64,000 nt of DNA from Elstera cyanobacteriorum. GTDB taxonomy: Bacteria; Pseudomonadota; Alphaproteobacteria; Elsterales; Elsteraceae. Every line of letters starts with the position of its first letter. Position 1 is the stretch's first letter. The translations under genes were made by a program, and so were the position numbers. Shown piece after piece: positions 1 through 9,411 of this stretch. A model generated the notes under the pieces. That model ran no database searches and was not told the DNA's origin. It worked only from the letters and a program-made list of their open reading frames with translations. The stretch is from contig NZ_NOXS01000032.1 of assembly GCF_002251735.1 (NCBI RefSeq), positions 1-64,000 on the forward strand, given 5' to 3'.

Positions 1-92
1 ACAGTATCGTTGCCTGCATAGGCGTTCACCAGAAAATCGCCATCGCCCTCATAGAGGGCATCGTCACCGGTCGTTAGATTGATCGTGGGCAT
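1..92 (-). CDS. N-terminus of an RTX-like calcium-binding protein (partial)
   Basis: The reverse strand opens with ATG at 92 behind a good ribosome site (AGAGGTAG) and runs off the window edge. The 30 visible residues begin MPTINLTTGDDALYEGDGDF and continue with NAYAGNDTV, the Gly/Asp/Asn spacing of haemolysin-type calcium-binding (RTX) or related beta-roll proteins. Such proteins are usually secreted by type I systems. Only the start is visible, so length, secretion signal and function cannot be judged; the RTX assignment rests on the GDD and GND motifs alone. Confidence 0.5.
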   Translation of the reverse strand, partial: MPTINLTTGDDALYEGDGDFLVNAYAGNDT

Positions 93-480
93 TCTGCCTA
101 CCTCTTAAAAAAGAAAAGGACTCTCTCTATGCCGCCAATCTCGGGATTTTCAATGAACAAAAAATTAAACGGGTATTTCGTAATTAATGTTCTATCTTAA
201 AATCAGGTCTGATCGCCCTGAGGGAGAATATTTATTACAAGAAATCTATTTATGGATGAAAAATAGATAGGCTTTAACGCCTCCTGCAATCGTATGTATG
301 CGTGAAAAGGCAGGCGGCAACTTAGTCTCAAATCCTGCCGCCTTCCCCCTTGCATCCGCAGTTCGAACCCGCTAAAAGGCGGCCACTTCACACGCGGGCG
401 AGGGAGCCAGGCTCTCCTTGCCGGTGCCAATTTCATTGGTCACTGCCCGCGGCGGATCAACCGGACTAAGGATCTCTAGA
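93..480. other. Gene-free AT-rich divergent leader between the RTX-like gene and rpsB
   Basis: No convincing gene is visible in these 388 bases, which are clearly more AT-rich than the rest up to about 300. Two perfect 8-bp inverted repeats occur: ATCTATTT at 244-251 with AAATAGAT at 261-268, and AGGCGGCA at 312-319 with TGCCGCCT at 336-343. The second lies 138 bases before rpsB and could be a structured leader. A role in S2 autoregulation is only a guess. The promoters of both flanking genes must lie here. Confidence 0.4.
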
Positions 481-1257
481 ATGAGCAATGTTCCGACCTT
501 TACCATGCGTCAGCTTCTCGAAGCGGGCGTTCACTTCGGCCATAACACGCGCCGCTGGAACCCGAAGATGGCGCCGTACCTCTTCGGTGTGCGCAATGGC
601 GTGCATGTGATCGATCTCGAACAGACCGTGCCGATGCTGTACCGCGCCCTGCAGGTGGTGCGCGATACGGTTGCCGCCGGGGGGCGCGTTCTTTTCGTCG
701 GCACCAAGCGCCAAGCGGCGGAACGGGTTGCCGAAGCCGCCCGTCGTTGCGGTCAATATTATGTGAACCATCGTTGGCTCGGCGGTATGCTGACCAACTT
801 CAAGACCATCTCGCTGTCGATTAAGCGGCTGCGCGAATTGGAAGAAATGTTCGCCTCGGGGGCCGTGCTCGGTTACACGAAGAAGGAACAGCTGACCCTG
901 ACGCGCGAACGCGAAAAGCTGGAACGCGCCCTGGGCGGGATTAAGGAAATGGGCGGCCTGCCGGACCTCATTTTCATCATCGATACCAATAAGGAAGCGA
1001 TTGCTGTTCAGGAAGCCAACCGCCTGAACATTCCGGTCATCGCCATCCTCGATAGCAATTCCGACCCGGAAGGCATTGCCTACCCGGTTCCGGGCAACGA
1101 CGATGCGCTGCGCGCCATCGACACCTACTGCGAACTTTTCTCGGCCTCGGTGCTGGCCGGTCTGACGCAGGAAGCCGTGTCGGCGGGCATCGATATCGGC
1201 GCGGCGGAAGATGTTGTCGAAGACGCGCTGCCGGAAGCCGAGGCTGCTTCGGCCTAA
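481..1257 (+). CDS. rpsB: 30S ribosomal protein S2
   Basis: S2 binds late to the 30S head/body junction and is needed to recruit S1. The 258-residue product starts [20 protein letters not shown] and contains the family blocks [28 protein letters not shown] and [12 protein letters not shown]. The ATG at 481 is preceded by AAGGA at a suitable distance; a longer in-frame start at 418 has no such signal and no family counterpart. The acidic C-terminal tail ([14 protein letters not shown]) is common in alphaproteobacterial S2. It is followed by a hairpin terminator and then tsf. Confidence 0.97.
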   Translation: MSNVPTFTMRQLLEAGVHFGHNTRRWNPKMAPYLFGVRNGVHVIDLEQTVPMLYRALQVVRDTVAAGGRVLFVGTKRQAAERVAEAARRCGQYYVNHRWLGGMLTNFKTISLSIKRLRELEEMFASGAVLGYTKKEQLTLTREREKLERALGGIKEMGGLPDLIFIIDTNKEAIAVQEANRLNIPVIAILDSNSDPEGIAYPVPGNDDALRAIDTYCELFSASVLAGLTQEAVSAGIDIGAAEDVVEDALPEAEAASA

Positions 1258-1284
1258 CCCGCCGCGCGCCGAACACGGATACGG

Positions 1285-1309
1285 AAGGCGGCGCTCTGCG
1301 CCGCCTTTT
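1285..1309 (+). terminator. Terminator-like hairpin between rpsB and tsf
   Basis: AAGGCGGCGC (1285-1294) pairs perfectly with GCGCCGCCTT (1298-1307) around a 3-base loop and ends in TTTT. Lying inside the usual rpsB-tsf operon, it probably acts as a partial terminator that gives more S2 than EF-Ts transcript, or tsf has its own promoter downstream. Confidence 0.75.
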
Positions 1310-1357
1310 CACTAGAATCATCGGCTGACGCCGATTTGTCATATAGAGGGGTCTCCC

Positions 1358-2287
1358 ATGGTCGAAATCACTGCCACCCTGGTCAAGGAACTGCGCGAAA
1401 AGACCGGCGCAGGCATGATGGACTGCAAGAAGGCGCTGGGCGAAACGGCGGGCGACATCGAACAGGCCGTCGATTGGCTGCGCAAGAAGGGCCTTGCCGC
1501 CGCCGCCAAGAAGGCGGGCCGCGTTGCCGCCGAAGGTCTCGTTGGGTCGGCCTCCTCGGGCACCGTCGGCGCCCTGCTGGAAGTGAATGCCGAAACCGAC
1601 TTCGTTGGCCGCAACGATAAGTTCCAGGCTTTCGTGACCGATGCCGCCGGTCTGGTGCTGACCAGCGGGGAAGATATGGACGCGCTGAAGGCCGCGACCT
1701 ATCCGGGCAAGGGCCATGCGGTGCAGGAAGAGCTGACCCAGCTCATCGCCACCATCGGCGAAAACATGTCCATCCGTCGCGGCGCCCGCCTGTCGGTGAC
1801 CGATGGCGTCGTTGCCACCTATATCCATTCGGCGACTGCGCCAGGCCTTGGGAAGATCGGCGTGCTCGTCGCGCTCGAATCGACCGGCGATAAGGCGGCC
1901 TTGGCCACCCTCGGCAAGCAGATCGCCATGCATATCGCCGCGACCAATCCGCTGTCGCTGTCGGTCGATAACCTCGACCAGAAAGCCGTTCAGCGCGAAC
2001 GCGACGTGCTGACCGAACAGGCCCGCGCGTCGGGTAAGCCGGATGCCGTCATCGAAAAGATGATCGAAGGCCGCATTCGTAAGTTCTACGAAGAAGTGGT
2101 GCTGCTGGAACAGGTTTACGTCATCGATGGCGAAAGCCGCGTGAAGGACATCGTGGCGAAGGCCGCGAAGGATCTCGGCACGCCCGTCGCGCTGACCGGC
2201 TTCGTGCGTTACGCCCTGGGCGAAGGCATCGAAAAGCAGGAAACGGACTTCGCGGCGGAGGTTGCGGCGCAGGCGGGCGTCCGCTAA
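1358..2287 (+). CDS. tsf: Translation elongation factor Ts
   Basis: EF-Ts is the nucleotide exchange factor that releases GDP from EF-Tu. The 309-residue protein has the UBA-like N-terminus with the signature [16 protein letters not shown], followed by the core blocks [13 protein letters not shown] and the C-terminal module ending in QAGVR. The length is normal for the family. The start at 1358 ([15 protein letters not shown]) follows GAGGGG. The next gene is frr rather than pyrH, which is unusual for this operon. Confidence 0.97.
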   Translation: MVEITATLVKELREKTGAGMMDCKKALGETAGDIEQAVDWLRKKGLAAAAKKAGRVAAEGLVGSASSGTVGALLEVNAETDFVGRNDKFQAFVTDAAGLVLTSGEDMDALKAATYPGKGHAVQEELTQLIATIGENMSIRRGARLSVTDGVVATYIHSATAPGLGKIGVLVALESTGDKAALATLGKQIAMHIAATNPLSLSVDNLDQKAVQRERDVLTEQARASGKPDAVIEKMIEGRIRKFYEEVVLLEQVYVIDGESRVKDIVAKAAKDLGTPVALTGFVRYALGEGIEKQETDFAAEVAAQAGVR

Positions 2288-2308
2288 ACCGTTTAAGACC
2301 CTTGCGTT

Positions 2309-2346
2309 AAAGGGCGGCCGGATCGTAAGGGTTCGGTCGCCTTTTC
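2309..2346 (+). terminator. Imperfect hairpin with T-run after tsf
   Basis: AAGGGCGGCCGGA pairs imperfectly with TTCGGTCGCCTT and is followed by TTTTCTTT. It fills the short gap where pyrH would normally lie and may end or attenuate the tsf transcript before frr. Confidence 0.45.
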
Positions 2347-2376
2347 TTTAGGCTCGCCGTTCCAGAGGATAAAACG

Positions 2377-2937
2377 ATGGCCATTCAAGATGTTATTGCG
2401 GATGTTAAGCGCCGGATGGCGGCTGCGGTTGACGCTCTGAAGAAGGATCTCAACGGTCTGCGGACGGGCCGCGCGTCGGTTAACTTGCTCGAACCGGTGA
2501 TGGTCGAGTCGTATGGCCAGATGATGCCGCTCAATCAAGTCGGGACCGTTAGCAATCCTGAACCGCGTCTGCTGACCGTCAGCGTTTGGGATAAGGGCGC
2601 CGTGAAGGCCGTCGAAAAGGCGATCCGCGAGGCCGGTCTGGGGCTCAATCCGTCGTCCGATGGTCAGACCGTGCGTGTGCCGCTGCCGGAATTGAACCAA
2701 GAGCGTCGTCAGGAACTGGTCAAGGTTGCCGGGAAATACGCCGAACAGGCCCGCGTTGCCGTGCGCAACGTGCGCCGTGACGGGATGGAAGCGCTGAAGA
2801 AGGCCGAAAAGGCTAAGGAAATCAGCGAAGACGAACATGGCAAGCTCTCGGACGATATCCAGGGCCTGACCGATACGCATATAAAGCAGATCGATCAGAC
2901 CCTTGCCGGTAAAGAAAAGGAAATCATGCAGGTCTGA
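2377..2937 (+). CDS. frr: Ribosome recycling factor
   Basis: With EF-G this factor splits post-termination 70S ribosomes. The 186-residue length is the family standard. Characteristic blocks are LRTGRAS near residue 30, the [16 protein letters not shown] segment and the long basic helix [20 protein letters not shown]. The start [14 protein letters not shown] follows AGAGGAT. It ends 23 bases before the uppS ATG, suggesting co-transcription with the lipid block downstream. Confidence 0.96.
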   Translation: MAIQDVIADVKRRMAAAVDALKKDLNGLRTGRASVNLLEPVMVESYGQMMPLNQVGTVSNPEPRLLTVSVWDKGAVKAVEKAIREAGLGLNPSSDGQTVRVPLPELNQERRQELVKVAGKYAEQARVAVRNVRRDGMEALKKAEKAKEISEDEHGKLSDDIQGLTDTHIKQIDQTLAGKEKEIMQV

Positions 2938-2960
2938 GACTGCGCAGGATTGTGCGGATC

Positions 2961-3734
2961 ATGACGGGAATCCCGTCCGAGGTGGCCGAACCGGCTGTCG
3001 AAAGGTTGCGGGCGGCGGGATTGGATCCTGCCGCCTTACCCCGTCATCTGGCCGTCATCATGGACGGCAATGGCCGCTGGGCGCGCGCGCGCGGGCTACC
3101 GCGGATCGCCGGGCACCGCAAAGGCGCCGACGCGGTCCGCGATCTCGTGACCCATTGCGCCGAGTTTGGCCTGCAATATCTGACACTCTATAGTTTTTCG
3201 TCGGAAAACTGGAAGCGCCCGCTGGCCGAGGTCGAGGGCTTGATGGGCCTGCTGCGGCGCTATCTTCAGTCGGAAATCGATACGCTCGACCGCCAGAATA
3301 TCCGCTTCCGCGTCATCGGCGCGCGCGGGCGGCTGTCGGCGGATATCCAAACTCTCATCGCGAAAGCCGAAGCGCAGACGGCGCGCAACAGCGGGCTGAC
3401 GCTCGTGCTCGCCCTTAGCTATGGCGCGCGGGAGGAGATCACGCTGGCCGTGCAAACCCTCGCGACGGCGGTGCGGGACGGGCGGCTTGCGGTCGATCAG
3501 ATCGACGAGGCCGCGATTGCCGCCGCCCTGTCTACCCCCGATATTCCCGACCCGGATGTCGTGCTGCGCACCAGCGGCGAACAGCGCCTAAGTAACTTCA
3601 TGCTGTGGCAGGCGGCGTATGCCGAGTTTATTTTTACCGATACGCTCTGGCCGGATTTCGATAAGGCGGCGTTGATCGCGGCGCTCCGCACCTATGCCCA
3701 GCGCGACCGGCGCTTCGGGGGGGTCGATGGCTGA
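2961..3734 (+). CDS. uppS: Undecaprenyl diphosphate synthase (cis-prenyltransferase)
   Basis: It condenses isopentenyl diphosphate onto farnesyl diphosphate to make the C55 carrier for peptidoglycan and O-antigen. Diagnostic motifs are HLAVIMDGNGRWA (Asp of the diphosphate site), HRKGADAVRD, LYSFSSENWKRP, and the C-terminal DVVLRTSGEQRLSNFMLWQ and FTDTLWPDF. I chose ATG 2961 (257 aa), which has AGGA about 11 bases upstream, over an in-frame GTG at 2952 that sits too close to it. The gene overlaps cdsA by 8 bases. Confidence 0.95.
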   Translation: MTGIPSEVAEPAVERLRAAGLDPAALPRHLAVIMDGNGRWARARGLPRIAGHRKGADAVRDLVTHCAEFGLQYLTLYSFSSENWKRPLAEVEGLMGLLRRYLQSEIDTLDRQNIRFRVIGARGRLSADIQTLIAKAEAQTARNSGLTLVLALSYGAREEITLAVQTLATAVRDGRLAVDQIDEAAIAAALSTPDIPDPDVVLRTSGEQRLSNFMLWQAAYAEFIFTDTLWPDFDKAALIAALRTYAQRDRRFGGVDG

Positions 3735-4578
3735 TAGCGGCAGCGCTTCCCCCCGCCTGCGTCTGCGCTTGCGGCGCCCGACCAAGGCGCTGATGCTGCG
3801 CCTGATGTCGGCGGCGGTGCTCTTACCGCCCATGATTTTTGCCATTTGGGCCGGGTCACCATGGTTTGATCTGGTGCTCATCATTGCTGCAGGCGCGATG
3901 GGCTGGGAATGGGCGCGGATGACGTTGGGCGCCGAAGCGCGACCGCTTGGCACCTGGGCGCTGGCAGGGGCCTGTGCTGGCCTGGTAGCCGCCGTGGCGC
4001 TTGACGCGGATTTTCGAACCCTCTGCCTGCTGCTGATTGCCGGAAGTCTGACGGCGCCGCTGGTGAGCGGGTTTAGCCGGGGTAAAATGCCTTGGCTCTA
4101 TACGCTGGGCTTCCCGGCGATTGCCGTCAGTTGCGCCTGCTGGCTCTGGCTTCGGGTCATGCCGGAGGGGCGGGAGACGGTACTCTGGCTCATGGGCGTC
4201 GTTTGGGCGACCGATACCGGGGCTTATTTCGCCGGCCGGGCCATCGGTGGGCCGCGGTTGGCGCCCAAGATTTCGCCGAATAAGACCTGGGCCGGGTTGA
4301 TCGGCGGGATGCTGTCGGCGGCCGGGATTGCGGCGCTGATCGCCGCTTTCGTCCACGGCCCCAGTCTGGCACTGGCGCTGCTGGGGGCCACGCTGGCGGT
4401 AGTGGCGCAAACAGGCGATTTGGCCGAATCGGCGTTGAAGCGCCATGCCGGGGTAAAGGATTCGGGGCGGTTGATCCCGGGGCATGGCGGAATTCTCGAC
4501 CGGGTGGATGGGTTGATGCCCGTCGCGGCGGTCTTGGTGCTGCTAACGGTGGTATTCGGGTGGAGTTTGACGCCATGA
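3727..4578 (+). CDS. cdsA: Phosphatidate cytidylyltransferase
   Basis: CdsA makes CDP-diacylglycerol from phosphatidate and CTP, the precursor of all phospholipids. The 283-residue integral membrane protein has many hydrophobic segments and the family signature SPNKTWAGLIGG followed by GDLAESALKRHAGVKDSG and PGHGGILDRVDGL, which carry the conserved catalytic acids. A basic, arginine-rich N-terminus (about residues 7-18) precedes the first membrane segment. The start overlaps the end of uppS and the stop overlaps dxr by ATGA, so translation is probably coupled. Confidence 0.95.
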   Translation: MADSGSASPRLRLRLRRPTKALMLRLMSAAVLLPPMIFAIWAGSPWFDLVLIIAAGAMGWEWARMTLGAEARPLGTWALAGACAGLVAAVALDADFRTLCLLLIAGSLTAPLVSGFSRGKMPWLYTLGFPAIAVSCACWLWLRVMPEGRETVLWLMGVVWATDTGAYFAGRAIGGPRLAPKISPNKTWAGLIGGMLSAAGIAALIAAFVHGPSLALALLGATLAVVAQTGDLAESALKRHAGVKDSGRLIPGHGGILDRVDGLMPVAAVLVLLTVVFGWSLTP

Positions 4579-5744
4579 GCGGCGGGGTAAAGCGGGTTAC
4601 GGTTCAAGGCTGCACCGGGTCGGTCGGCCAGAGCACGCTGGACGTGATCCGCCACCATCGGGGCCGGTTTGCCGTCGAAGCGTTGGTGGCGGGGCAGAAA
4701 GTCGACGCCTTGATCCGCGATGCGCTGGAGTTCCGCCCGCGCCTTGCCGTGATCGCCGATCCTGCAGGCTATGGCGCGTTGCAGGAGGGGCTGGCAGGCA
4801 CCGGGATCGAGGTTGCCGCAGGACCGCAGGCGGTTATCGAGGCGGCATTGCGCCCGGTCGATGTGCTGATGGCGGCGATTGTCGGCGCGGCGGGCTTGCC
4901 GCCGACCCTGGCGGCGCTGGAGCAGGGTACGACGGTGGCTTTTGCCAATAAGGAAGTGCTGGTCTCGGCAGGCGATCTTGTGATGGCTACGGCGGCGCGC
5001 ACGGGGGCGCGGCTGCTGCCGGTGGACAGCGAGCATAATGCCATTTTCCAGGTCTTTGAGACGGAGGCACGCGGGGCCATCGACAAGATCCTGCTGACCG
5101 CGTCCGGCGGCCCCTTCCGCACCTGGAGCGCGGCGGCAATGGCGGCGGCGACCCCGGCGCAGGCCGTCGCCCACCCTAATTGGTCGATGGGGGCAAAAAT
5201 CTCCGTCGATAGCGCGACGATGATGAATAAGGGGCTGGAACTCATCGAGGCTCATTATCTTTTCGAGATGTCGGAAAACCGCATCGAGGTGCTCATCCAT
5301 CCGCAATCGGTGATCCATAGCGCTGTCGTCTATTGCGACGGATCGGTGCTGGCGCAACTGGGATCGCCCGATATGCGCACCCCCATTGCTTATGCTCTGG
5401 GCTGGCCGCAGCGGTTAGCGGTGCCGGTCCCGACGCTCGATCTGATCGCGTTAGCGAAATTAACCTTCGAAGCGCCGGACGATAGTCGGTTTCCGGCCCT
5501 GCGGTTGGCCCGGCAGGTCTTGCGCGACGGGCAGGGCGCGCCAACCTTGTTGAATGCGGCGAACGAAGTGGCGGTCGCGGCGTTTTTGGCGCATCGTCTT
5601 CCCTTCGATGGGATTGCCGAAACCGTCGTGCGGGTTTTGGAGCGGGTACCCGGGCGGGCGCCCGATAGTCTCGAAACCGTTCTGGCGCTCGATGCCGCCG
5701 CGCGGGCCGCTGCCGCTGAGATTACCGCCGCTTTGGCTTGCTAA
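4575..5744 (+). CDS. dxr: 1-deoxy-D-xylulose 5-phosphate reductoisomerase
   Basis: First committed enzyme of the MEP isoprenoid pathway, converting DXP to MEP with NADPH. The Rossmann motif GCTGSVGQSTLDV is at the N-terminus; catalytic-site blocks follow: LPVDSEHNAIFQ, LTASGGPFR, KISVDSATMMNKGLELIEA and HPQSVIHSAV. The 389-residue length from ATG 4575 is normal. This ATG overlaps the cdsA stop as ATGA; an upstream in-frame GTG at 4560 is less likely. It supplies isoprenoid precursor for UppS in the same operon. Confidence 0.96.
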   Translation: MSGGVKRVTVQGCTGSVGQSTLDVIRHHRGRFAVEALVAGQKVDALIRDALEFRPRLAVIADPAGYGALQEGLAGTGIEVAAGPQAVIEAALRPVDVLMAAIVGAAGLPPTLAALEQGTTVAFANKEVLVSAGDLVMATAARTGARLLPVDSEHNAIFQVFETEARGAIDKILLTASGGPFRTWSAAAMAAATPAQAVAHPNWSMGAKISVDSATMMNKGLELIEAHYLFEMSENRIEVLIHPQSVIHSAVVYCDGSVLAQLGSPDMRTPIAYALGWPQRLAVPVPTLDLIALAKLTFEAPDDSRFPALRLARQVLRDGQGAPTLLNAANEVAVAAFLAHRLPFDGIAETVVRVLERVPGRAPDSLETVLALDAAARAAAAEITAALAC

Positions 5745-5767
5745 GCGGCCTCTTGTTTGGTGAGACG

Positions 5768-6886
5768 ATGCAACTGCTGACCGACTATCTTCTACCGTTT
5801 TTGGTCATTCTGACCGTGCTGGTTTTTGTGCACGAATGGGGCCATTACTGGATCGCCAAGCGGGCCGGGGTGAAGGTGGAGGTTTTTTCCATCGGGTTCG
5901 GGCCGGAACTCTTTGGCTGGACGGCGAAGGATGGCACGCGCTGGAAATTCTGCGCGCTGCCACTCGGCGGTTATGTGAAAATGTTCGGTGATATGAACCC
6001 GGCCAGCGTTGGGGTTGATGACCGGCCAATGACGCCGGAAGAACGCAAAGGGGCCTTTCAATATAAGTCGCTGCCGTGGCGGGCGGCGATTGTTGCGGGT
6101 GGCCCGGCGGCCAACTTCCTGTTCGCGATCCTTATCTTGACGGGGCTGTTTACCTTCGTCGGTCAGCCGGTAACCCCGGCGGTGATCGGGGCGGTCATCG
6201 ACGGCGCCCCGGCGGCGAGCGCGGGGCTGACGGTCGGCGATAAAGTTCTGTCGGTCGATGGCGAACGGGTGGAGCGGTTCGAGGATATTCAGCGCATCGT
6301 CCAGACCCAGCCCGGCGTGACCCTGCCGATGACGGTGGAGCGCGGTGGTCAGCAGGTATCCCTATCGGTCACGACCGGTGTGCGCACGGTCGAAGACCGG
6401 TTTGGCGGCACCCAGCGCCTGGGGTATCTTGGCATTGGGGCCGGGCAGGGGCAGATGGTGAAGCATGATCCGCTCACAGCGGGGGTGCAGGCCGTCAAGG
6501 AAACCTGGACCGTCACGACCGGCACGTTGCACGCCATCGGCCAAATGATCCGGGGCGAGCGCGACACGAAAGAAGTCGGCGGCGTACTGCGCATTGCGCA
6601 AATGTCGGGGGAAGTGGCACGGACCAGCGTGGTAAGCGTCATTTGGTTTCTGGCGCTGTTATCGATTAATCTCGGATTGATCAATTTGATGCCGGTTCCC
6701 GTGCTCGATGGCGGGCATCTGATGTATTACGGTGCCGAGGCGGTATTGCGCCGTCCTTTAGGCAAGCGCGTCCAGGAAGTTGGTGCGGCAATTGGCTTGA
6801 CCGCCATTCTGGGGTTGATGATTTTTGCGACCTGGAACGATCTTGTGCAGTTGCGAATCTTTGCGTGGGTGGCTTCCTTGGTGTAG
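5768..6886 (+). CDS. rseP: Site-2 intramembrane metalloprotease RseP
   Basis: RseP cleaves membrane-bound anti-sigma factors and remnant signal peptides inside the inner membrane. The zinc motif HEWGH lies in the first membrane segment, a PDZ region follows in the middle (about residues 120-200), and the second ligand motif NLMPVPVLDGGH lies near the C-terminus. The chosen ATG 5768 has GGTGAG just upstream; an in-frame TTG at 5738 would overlap dxr and lacks support. At 372 aa it resembles shorter alphaproteobacterial forms with one clear PDZ domain, not the two of E. coli. Confidence 0.94.
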   Translation: MQLLTDYLLPFLVILTVLVFVHEWGHYWIAKRAGVKVEVFSIGFGPELFGWTAKDGTRWKFCALPLGGYVKMFGDMNPASVGVDDRPMTPEERKGAFQYKSLPWRAAIVAGGPAANFLFAILILTGLFTFVGQPVTPAVIGAVIDGAPAASAGLTVGDKVLSVDGERVERFEDIQRIVQTQPGVTLPMTVERGGQQVSLSVTTGVRTVEDRFGGTQRLGYLGIGAGQGQMVKHDPLTAGVQAVKETWTVTTGTLHAIGQMIRGERDTKEVGGVLRIAQMSGEVARTSVVSVIWFLALLSINLGLINLMPVPVLDGGHLMYYGAEAVLRRPLGKRVQEVGAAIGLTAILGLMIFATWNDLVQLRIFAWVASLV

Positions 6887-6933
6887 GAGTCGGACTTCAC
6901 TAGGATTTGGGGCGCAGACGGAGTAAGAAGACG

Positions 6934-9357
6934 ATGACGGCTCGACGCCCCACCGACCGGTGCCCTTCGCAAGAGGGCGCTTATGCTAATCGCGCGCAAC
7001 GGCAGATGATGACACGGACTAAGAATCGAACCGCCCTGCTTCTCGCCGGGGTTGCTTGCACCGCCAGCCTGCTTGCGCCGGCCGCCGCTTTTGCCCAAAC
7101 CCAAGGTCCGGCAGCACCGACCGGCCAGACCCAGGCTCGCCCGGCGCCTAGCGCCGCGCCGCAGGTGGTGATCCAATCGATCCGCGTTGAAGGCACGCAG
7201 CGTATCGAACCCGATACCGTGCGCAACTATCTCAACATCCGTCTCGGCGAGCCGGTGACGGCGGATGTGGTCGATAAATCGCTGAAAACTTTGTTCGCGA
7301 CGGGCCTCTTCGCTGATGTGTCGGTCGGGATTGATCGCGGCGATATCCTGGTTGTGCGCGTCGTTGAAAACCCCATCGTCAACCGTATCGCGTTCGAAGG
7401 GCTGGATAAGCTCGAAGAAAAAGATTTGTTGGCGGAAATGCAGTTGCGCCCGCGCGTTGTCTACACGCGCAGCAAGCTCCAGGCCGACGTGCAGCGGTTG
7501 CTGGATGTGTACCGCCGCAACAGCCGTTTTGCCGCGTCTATCGAACCTAAGATCATTCAGCTCGATCAAAACCGCGTCGATGTCGTCTTCGAAGTGAAAG
7601 AAGGCGATCCGACAACGGTCAGTAAAATCACCTTCGTTGGCAATAAGCAGTATAGCGACTCGACGCTGCGCTCCGAACTCATGTCGTCGGAATACCGGTG
7701 GTACCGTTTTTGGGCCAGCGATGATTCCTATGATCCTGACCGCGTGGCCTTTGATCGCGAAAAACTGCGCCGCTTTTATTTAAAGAATGGCTATGCCGAT
7801 TTCCGCATCCAGTCGGCGGTCGCCGAATTGGCGCCGGACCGCAAGAGCTTCTATCTGACCTTCACGGTCGAAGAAGGTCAGCGCTATAAGTTCGGCAAGA
7901 TCAATATTTCCTCGCAACTCAAGAACCTCGATCCGTCCAAACTGGGCGAGGGGATTACGACCGTAAGCGGCGAGTGGTATAATAACGAGCAGATCGAAGC
8001 GACCATCGAAAAACTGACCCAGCGCGTCGGTGATCTTGGCTATGCCTTTGTCGATGTGCAGCCGGTGACCAATCGCGATCCGCAGGGCAAGGTTATCGAC
8101 GTTAGCTTCGAGGTCCGCGAAGGCCCGAAGGCCTATGTCGAGCGGATCGATATTTCCGGTAATGTTCGTACCCAGGATCGGGTGCTGCGCCGTGAATTCC
8201 GCTTGGTCGAAGGCGACGCCTTTAACGCCTCGCGCCTGCGCCGGTCCGAGCAGCGGATTAAGGATCTCGGCTTCTTCAAGTCGGTGGAAGTGACGCGCGA
8301 ACAGGGCAGCCAGCCCGATCAGATCGTGCTGAAAGCAAAGGTTGAAGAACAATCGACGGGCGATCTGACGGTCGGTGGCGGTTTCTCGACGTCCGATGGT
8401 CCCTTGGGGGAAATCGGTATCCGCGAGCGCAATCTTTTGGGGCGCGGGCAAGATCTGAAGGTCACGACCCTTCTGGCATCGAAGCGCTCGAAGGTCGATA
8501 TCAGTTTCGTCGAACCCTATTTTCTGGATCGCCAGCTTGCTTTGACCGTCGATGCGTTCCACACGACGCGCGATTTGCAGAAGTATAGCTCTTACGACTG
8601 GCGCTCCACGGGGGGCGCGGTTGGCTTCGGTTGGCAGTTGAATGAAGACTGGAGCGAAAGCCTTAAGTATACGCTGCGTTCCGACAGTATTAGCGATATC
8701 GAAGATGATGCCTCGCGGTATGTCAAAGAAAGTGCCGGGACAACGCTGTCATCCTTTATCACCCATACGATTGCTTACGATAAGCGCGATAGCCGCCGGA
8801 ATCCGACGGATGGCTATGTGATCTCGCTCGAGAATGATATTGCCGGCCTTGGTGGGGATACTCGTTATCTCCGCACGACCTTGCGCGGTGAATATTACTA
8901 CCCCGTTATGCCGGAAGTGGTCGCATCGCTTCGCGCGAATATCGGCAATATTGTCGGTTTCGGCGAAGATGTCCGCATTAATGACCGCTTCTATCTGGGC
9001 GGTGAAGAGTTTCGCGGCTTCCGTACTGGCGGGGTCGGGACACGCGATAAAGGGTCAGGGGATGCGTTGGGGGCGCAGAATTACTACGTGCTGACGCAGG
9101 AAGTCTCCTTCCCGCTGGGGCTGCCGAAGGAATTGGGCTTAACTGCTCGTCTATTCCACGACATCGGGTCGGCTTGGGGCGCGGATGTTTCGGGAAGCGG
9201 CGTAAACGATAGCACGTCGATCCGTGCCTCGGTCGGTATCGGCTTTACCTGGGTATCGCCCTTTGGTCCGATCCGGGTTGATTTCGGGATTCCTTATCTG
9301 AAACAGAAATATGACCGCACGCAAAACTTCACTTTCGGTTTTGCGACGCGCTACTAA
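6934..9357 (+). CDS. bamA: Outer-membrane protein assembly factor BamA
   Basis: BamA is the barrel subunit of the BAM complex, which inserts beta-barrel proteins. After a signal peptide ending AAAFAQ come five POTRA repeats (about residues 70-450), then the Omp85 barrel with the loop-6 motif FRGFRTGG (VRGF/Y equivalent) and the C-terminal beta-signal ending in aromatic-rich FGFATRY. Start choice is uncertain: ATG 6934 has GGAG ten bases upstream but gives a long n-region of over 30 residues; ATG 7006/7009 gives a classical signal peptide but no ribosome site. The neighbours rseP and skp are the normal context. Confidence 0.94.
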   Translation: MTARRPTDRCPSQEGAYANRAQRQMMTRTKNRTALLLAGVACTASLLAPAAAFAQTQGPAAPTGQTQARPAPSAAPQVVIQSIRVEGTQRIEPDTVRNYLNIRLGEPVTADVVDKSLKTLFATGLFADVSVGIDRGDILVVRVVENPIVNRIAFEGLDKLEEKDLLAEMQLRPRVVYTRSKLQADVQRLLDVYRRNSRFAASIEPKIIQLDQNRVDVVFEVKEGDPTTVSKITFVGNKQYSDSTLRSELMSSEYRWYRFWASDDSYDPDRVAFDREKLRRFYLKNGYADFRIQSAVAELAPDRKSFYLTFTVEEGQRYKFGKINISSQLKNLDPSKLGEGITTVSGEWYNNEQIEATIEKLTQRVGDLGYAFVDVQPVTNRDPQGKVIDVSFEVREGPKAYVERIDISGNVRTQDRVLRREFRLVEGDAFNASRLRRSEQRIKDLGFFKSVEVTREQGSQPDQIVLKAKVEEQSTGDLTVGGGFSTSDGPLGEIGIRERNLLGRGQDLKVTTLLASKRSKVDISFVEPYFLDRQLALTVDAFHTTRDLQKYSSYDWRSTGGAVGFGWQLNEDWSESLKYTLRSDSISDIEDDASRYVKESAGTTLSSFITHTIAYDKRDSRRNPTDGYVISLENDIAGLGGDTRYLRTTLRGEYYYPVMPEVVASLRANIGNIVGFGEDVRINDRFYLGGEEFRGFRTGGVGTRDKGSGDALGAQNYYVLTQEVSFPLGLPKELGLTARLFHDIGSAWGADVSGSGVNDSTSIRASVGIGFTWVSPFGPIRVDFGIPYLKQKYDRTQNFTFGFATRY

Positions 9358-9411
9358 TGCCGGACGCCCGGTAACACTGCCGAACACGATAGAAGCGAAA
9401 GATCGGTAACG

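Noticed and set aside
355-385. GTTCGAACC word resembling a tRNA T-loop
   Set aside because: The flanking bases do not form a T-stem and no acceptor, D or anticodon arms can be drawn on either strand.
203-436. Reverse-strand frame of 77 codons in the rpsB leader
   Set aside because: No ribosome site, no recognisable motif, and it spans the AT-rich leader and a hairpin; more likely chance.
4224-5357. Long reverse-strand open frame of 377 codons over cdsA/dxr
   Set aside because: It is antisense to two well-supported genes, is rich in Arg/His/Pro as expected of a GC-rich shadow frame, and has no family motif. Similar long shadows (for example 42240-43292, 15097-16071 and 40107-41237) were rejected for the same reason.
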